Shown here one piece after another: positions 60,401 through 64,000 of a DNA stretch of 64,000 nucleotides. The position numbers and the translations under genes are program-made. The notes below the pieces were generated by a model. It was not told where the DNA came from. It worked only from the letters and a program-made list of their open reading frames with translations, and searched no databases. The DNA lies in assembly GCA_029961685.1 (NCBI GenBank), contig JARWKL010000014.1, forward strand, positions 26,943,137 through 27,007,136. The letters are read 5' to 3'. The DNA is from Aristolochia californica. Taxonomy: Eukaryota; Streptophyta; Magnoliopsida; Piperales; Aristolochiaceae. Positions within the stretch are counted from its first letter, which is position 1. Every line of letters starts with the position of its first letter.

Positions 60401-62146
60401 GAAATTTCAGGTTTACATGTTTGCAGAATGGTATAAGCCAGGTTGTACACTTGAATACCCTCTCGATGGGAGTGGCGGTGTTGTTGATGCACTTGTTAGA
60501 GGTATGCAAAAATTTGGAGGGAGGATCAGTTTAGGTGCCCACGTCTCTAATATTGTTGTTGAAAATGGCAGAGCTACTGGAGTCAAGCTGAAGAATGGCC
60601 AAGTATGTATCAGTTTTTGTTGTTTTCTCTTGCAAGACTGACTTCTGTTTGTTCTGTCTTAAAGGATTCAAACTGGTACTTCCCATTTTAGGTTTCCTAA
60701 TTACATATCAGTTAGCAGCTAGATTTTCGTGCAGGGCCTGTGGATTCTGAATGAAGATCAACCATTTAATGCTGCAGATGAATACACTAGCTATCCTATC
60801 TGTACTGTTCTTTCGAAATTAACATTTTAGATATTTTCATTGACTAATCAGAATTCTTAGAGCCTTTAGTGAAGTTTGCGATCAGGATAGCTTGATTGCC
60901 CATTACATTGATACTTTATTAATTGCTAAGTGCAGTTATCAATTCCATAACATTAACTAAATAGTTCACTGAGGTTTTCATGGTTGAACTCATTGAACTA
61001 ATTTAATTATTTCAATTGTGCAGTTTGTGCGGGCTAAGAAGGCTGTTGTCAGCAATGCATCAATGTGGGATACACTTGATCTGTTACCTGCAGAGGCCAT
61101 TCCAAAGGAATACATGGAAAGAATAAAAAGGACGAAACAATGTGAATCATTCATGCACCTCCACTTAGGCTTTGATGCACAGGTGAGTTGTTGTAACCAT
61201 ATGTTGCTCTAGCAAAGCTGTTAGATTGAACCAACTTCAGTTAGCTCCTTATCTAACATTCATTTCTAGCTTGTCACCTTTCCTCAAAAAAATATCCACC
61301 CAATGTGAATTCCATCATTAATAGCAATCTTTAACCACCAGAACATCCGCAACGACTTGGGCATCCATCATATTGTTGTAAATGACTGGAGCAGGGGAGT
61401 TGACGCTGATCAGAATGTTGTTTTGATCTCCATACCGAGTGTGCTCGGTAAGGATTTGGCTCCACCAGGGAAACATGTATTGCATGCTTATACACCAGGA
61501 ACAGAACCATATGAATTGTGGGAAGGACTGGATCGCAGAAGCTCTGAGTACAAAAGATTAAAAGCTGAACGATCTGAGGTAATTATGATTTTTTTACTTT
61601 AGGATTCTTTATAATATATCATAATCATGGTTTCACATATGTAGTACTTTTTTTTTTGTAAGAAGTTGTTAAGACTTGAAAAACTCTGCTTAAAATTCAT
61701 CTGACATATACACCTCTCGTTTACATGCACTCTACTTCTGCTTGTGCCTTTGGTATGAAACAGAAGAGTGTCAGAGTGATTCTATGTGTGGATCCTTTAC
61801 AGAGTTGTGTTTTTACATTCTATGAACCCAGGTAATGTGGAGAGCCGTTGAACGTGCAGTTGGACCAGGCTTCAACCGTGATAATTGTGAGGTGAAGTTG
61901 GTTGGAACCCCTCTGACGCATAAGCGGTTCCTTAGGAGAAACAGAGGAACCTATGGACCTGCTATAGAGGCAGGCCAAGACACTTTCCCCGGGCACACAA
62001 CTCCAATCCCCCAGCTTTACTGCTGTGGTGATTCAACCTTTCCGGGCATTGGAATTCCAGCAGTTGCAGCCAGTGGTGCTATAGTTGCCAATTCATTAGT
62101 TTCTGTGTCTCAACATTCTGAACTCCTTGATGCTGTTGGTATCTAA
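57478..62146 (+). CDS. CRTISO-like FAD-dependent oxidoreductase, chloroplast (At1g57770 type)
   Basis: Nine exons in phase: 57478-57634, 58612-58835, 58954-59064, 59342-59395, 59965-60252, 60411-60602, 61024-61182, 61342-61578, 61832-62146; 578 aa. Residues 1-52 are a Ser/Arg-rich probable transit peptide. Residues 57-84 are the FAD-binding fold (ADVVIIGSGIGGLCCGG, GSGIGG at 63-68, VLESHD). SFDIKGFKFDSGPSLFSG, MFAEWYKPGCTLEYPLDGSG, FVRAKKAVVSNASMWDTL and the carotenoid-isomerase-type C-terminus YCCGDSTFPGIGIPAVAASG (about 537-556) follow. The family includes carotenoid cis-trans isomerase CRTISO and phytoene desaturases. This protein matches the separate plant paralogue At1g57770, whose reaction I do not know to be established, so it should not be labelled prolycopene isomerase outright. 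Confidence 0.93.
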
Positions 62147-62539
62147 AGTTATCAAATTGCAGGGTAGAACTCCATCCCTGCAGCTTTTTTTTATGAAGCT
62201 GGAGATCCAACTTTCAAGGCGTATGAGCTCAGTTTCTCGTAGCATTACCTTTAGTTGCCAATAATTTGATCTAGGTCAAAACAGTCCAACCTTCTTTACA
62301 TTCTTTTCATGTTGCCTTCCACTAAGTGAATGGACTTCTTTTGGGATTTGGAGCCTGAATCTTCTATCTTACTGATGGAATAAGGAATTTCAAACACAAT
62401 CACAACCAAGAGAAGAGGTAAGGAAAAAACTCCATCTTTTGCAGGAAGATGCCAGCCATTAATCTCCTTGCAGCACCCATGAAGCTGTCTATCCAGCCAA
62501 TTAAAAAAGCTTGAGCAGGAAAGAATACAAGCCCTGGAA
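62147..62539. other. Downstream region of the CRTISO-like gene
   Basis: The 3' untranslated region is probably within the first few hundred bases. No canonical AATAAA was chosen; GGAATAAGGAATTT at about 62379 is a possible weak signal. Confidence 0.4.
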
Positions 62540-62880
62540 CCCTACTCTGATACCATATAAATTCCAGGGTCTTAATCTAGTCTACACAATGTTTAGGCAA
62601 AGAAAATTACGAGAGAAAAGAGTAGAAGGAGAAGGAGGAGAAGAAGGCCGAAAAGAGAGGAGTGAAGTCAAGGAAGAAGAGTGAGGACAAGAGAAAGGAG
62701 GAGAAGGGAGATCATTTTACAAAAGCCTGTATTTCCATGGATACGTAAGGGCTACATTAAGAAGGAGAAAACGAAGTAAAGAAGAGACTAAATAACAAAA
62801 ACACCTTGAATAATTCTGATAACTTCAACACCTAGGTATTGGAATCAATAGGACTACTAACTTCGAGCATATTTTTCGCT
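62540..62880 (-). repeat. LTR remnant with adjoining primer-binding site
   Basis: CCTACTCTGATACCA (about 62540-62554) is the complement of TGGTATCAGAGTAGG, an initiator-tRNA-Met primer-binding site. The sequence to its right, with a GA-rich block (62610-62710) and LTR-like composition, is therefore probably the 5' LTR of a minus-strand element. The rest of the element is not present to the left, and the right boundary is unclear. Confidence 0.45.
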
Positions 62881-63557
62881 AAAGTGATTGACCATCCCTA
62901 AACCCTAAACCCTTGACTCTGAAATTTGTTTCTGGTTATTGTGTATGTTTAGTCCTAAGAAGAGCATAAAGCATAGAACTGTTTCGAAAAAAATTTGTGG
63001 TCCTGATTATACTCTTAACCATCTGATCAAAGAAAAAATATTTTGTAATAAAAAATTATCAATATAAAATCTCCTGTTAAAAAAGAAAATTCCATCGTGT
63101 TCACCTTCCACGACACAGACGGTCCCTTATTAGGATCCTATATGCATTAACCAAGGGCAGCACCAAGTACACAGCTTGATAGTTGAATGATTGGCATTGG
63201 ATCGATTTCCCAAGGCATCTGTCATTGCAGAGGTTTCCAGTCTCTAAGAACCAGAAGGACAAACAAGACGAATTCGAAACCCATAGCCTTACTGAAGAAA
63301 CTCAAGTCTATTACATTATACTCGAGCCTCAAAAAATTCAGATTGTGGGAACAATTACAGCTACCTCTCAAAGAAGCAGACACCCCCCTCCAAAAACAAA
63401 AAAAACAAAAACAGAAACAAAACAGAACAAACAAGCAAACAAAAGTACAAAATAAATCAGGGGGAGGTGGGATAAAAAGTCAGGGAACTTTACATTATCA
63501 CTTCACCTCGAGCAGATAACCAAGAATAAGGAGATGGGAGTAGAGCCATCGAGGTCA
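62881..63557. other. No gene seen; contains a telobox-like motif
   Basis: CCCTAAACCCTAAACCC stands at about 62896-62912. 63000-63080 is AT-rich. 63390-63440 is a CAAAA-rich low-complexity stretch. No protein recognised. Confidence 0.5.
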
Positions 63558-63646
63558 TTAAGTGTTCAAAGCCATAAAAAGGTTTTGTTTTCTTGCATGC
63601 TCTGGGATAAGTCGAGCAAGAATTTCTGGTGGGATTCCTGCAAGCT
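63558..63646 (-). CDS. Last exon of an unrecognised minus-strand gene (partial)
   Basis: On the minus strand TTGGACAG is followed by an 89 bp exon that enters in phase 2 and ends in TAA at 63560-63558. It encodes 28 residues, LAGIPPEILARLIPEHARKQ then NLFMALNT, probably preceded by a codon ending AG. The well-formed acceptor and the non-random, helix-like sequence suggest a real C-terminus. The rest of the gene would lie to the right, partly outside the window. I do not recognise the family. Confidence 0.4.
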
Positions 63647-64000
63647 CTGTCCAAAACAAGAGAAGAAAAAGTCAGAATTGCATTTTAGAAGCCATTAAAA
63701 CCCACATGAGTAAGACTAGGCAATGAAATCATCGTGGAGCTCTTCTGTCACCACCACATCGATTCCAGTTTTTTTGCTTTCTTTACTCTGGTGCGCATAT
63801 ATCAGTGTATCCACATTTACATTACACTGTCGCCCCCGTATTTTGAGGAGGCATTCCAGGCATTACATAAGACATAAAGATCTTGGGGAAATTAAGGCAT
63901 TATATAATGTGTAATACTCAATATGGATCAAGTATTTGAGTACATACTGGGTTTCCACAATACCCACCCAAGTTTTTTGAAAAAAAATTGTTGTCAGATA
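63647..64000 (-). other. Probable intron of the partial minus-strand gene
   Basis: No further exon could be identified before the window ends. Confidence 0.3.

Noticed and set aside
1..64000. tRNA, rRNA and CRISPR arrays
   Set aside because: No cloverleaf-like gene, rRNA segment or regularly spaced repeat-spacer array was seen; CCCTAAA runs are telobox-like only.

Overview
The window is nuclear DNA of a flowering plant, most likely a woody dicot or magnoliid. It has split genes with GT-AG introns, AT-rich introns, plastid transit peptides, plant-specific gene families, and LTR, LINE, hAT and Harbinger-like elements. The gene starts are not GC-rich as in grasses. I cannot name the species.

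Five intact gene models could be assembled exon by exon, with reading phase kept at every junction. (1) A proteasome assembly chaperone 3-like gene (+; coding 16462-26164, 124 aa), possibly with untranslated exons back to about 6770. (2) An intronless ferredoxin-thioredoxin reductase variable chain (+; 27562-28071). (3) UPF3, the nonsense-mediated decay factor (+; 35592-50663, 11 exons, 597 aa). (4) A chloroplast-type methylesterase of the MES11 group (-; 56173-52594, 5 exons, 346 aa). (5) A CRTISO-like FAD oxidoreductase (+; 57478-62146, 9 exons, 578 aa). The last two are divergent and share a 1.3 kb intergenic region. The last exon of an unrecognised minus-strand gene lies at 63646-63558.

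The rest is mostly transposable elements and decayed intergenic DNA. 1-6.7 kb: no recognisable gene, several low-complexity and palindromic repeats. 6.7-27 kb: the PAC3-like gene, whose introns hold a 2.7 kb non-autonomous copia-type element with an intact 5 bp target duplication, a LINE fragment, a 5.5 kb decayed Ty3/gypsy element with both LTRs, and two hAT-type MITEs with 8 bp duplications. 30.6-34.5 kb: a 3.9 kb element with inverted ends (GGGGGGTTAGTCAAC) and TTA on both sides. It encloses the last four exons of an SH3P-type SH3-domain gene, which looks like gene capture by a DNA transposon. 39.6-46.3 kb: a 6.7 kb UPF3 intron filled by at least two antisense LINEs.

The most unusual pattern is a set of seven tiny insertions (15-67 bp). 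Each is little more than a LINE-like 3' tail with poly(A)/poly(T), and each is bracketed by an 11-17 bp direct repeat. They look like target-primed retroposition aborted almost at once. Three dispersed copies of a SINE-like repeat with pol III-type A and B boxes were also found by comparing the window with itself.
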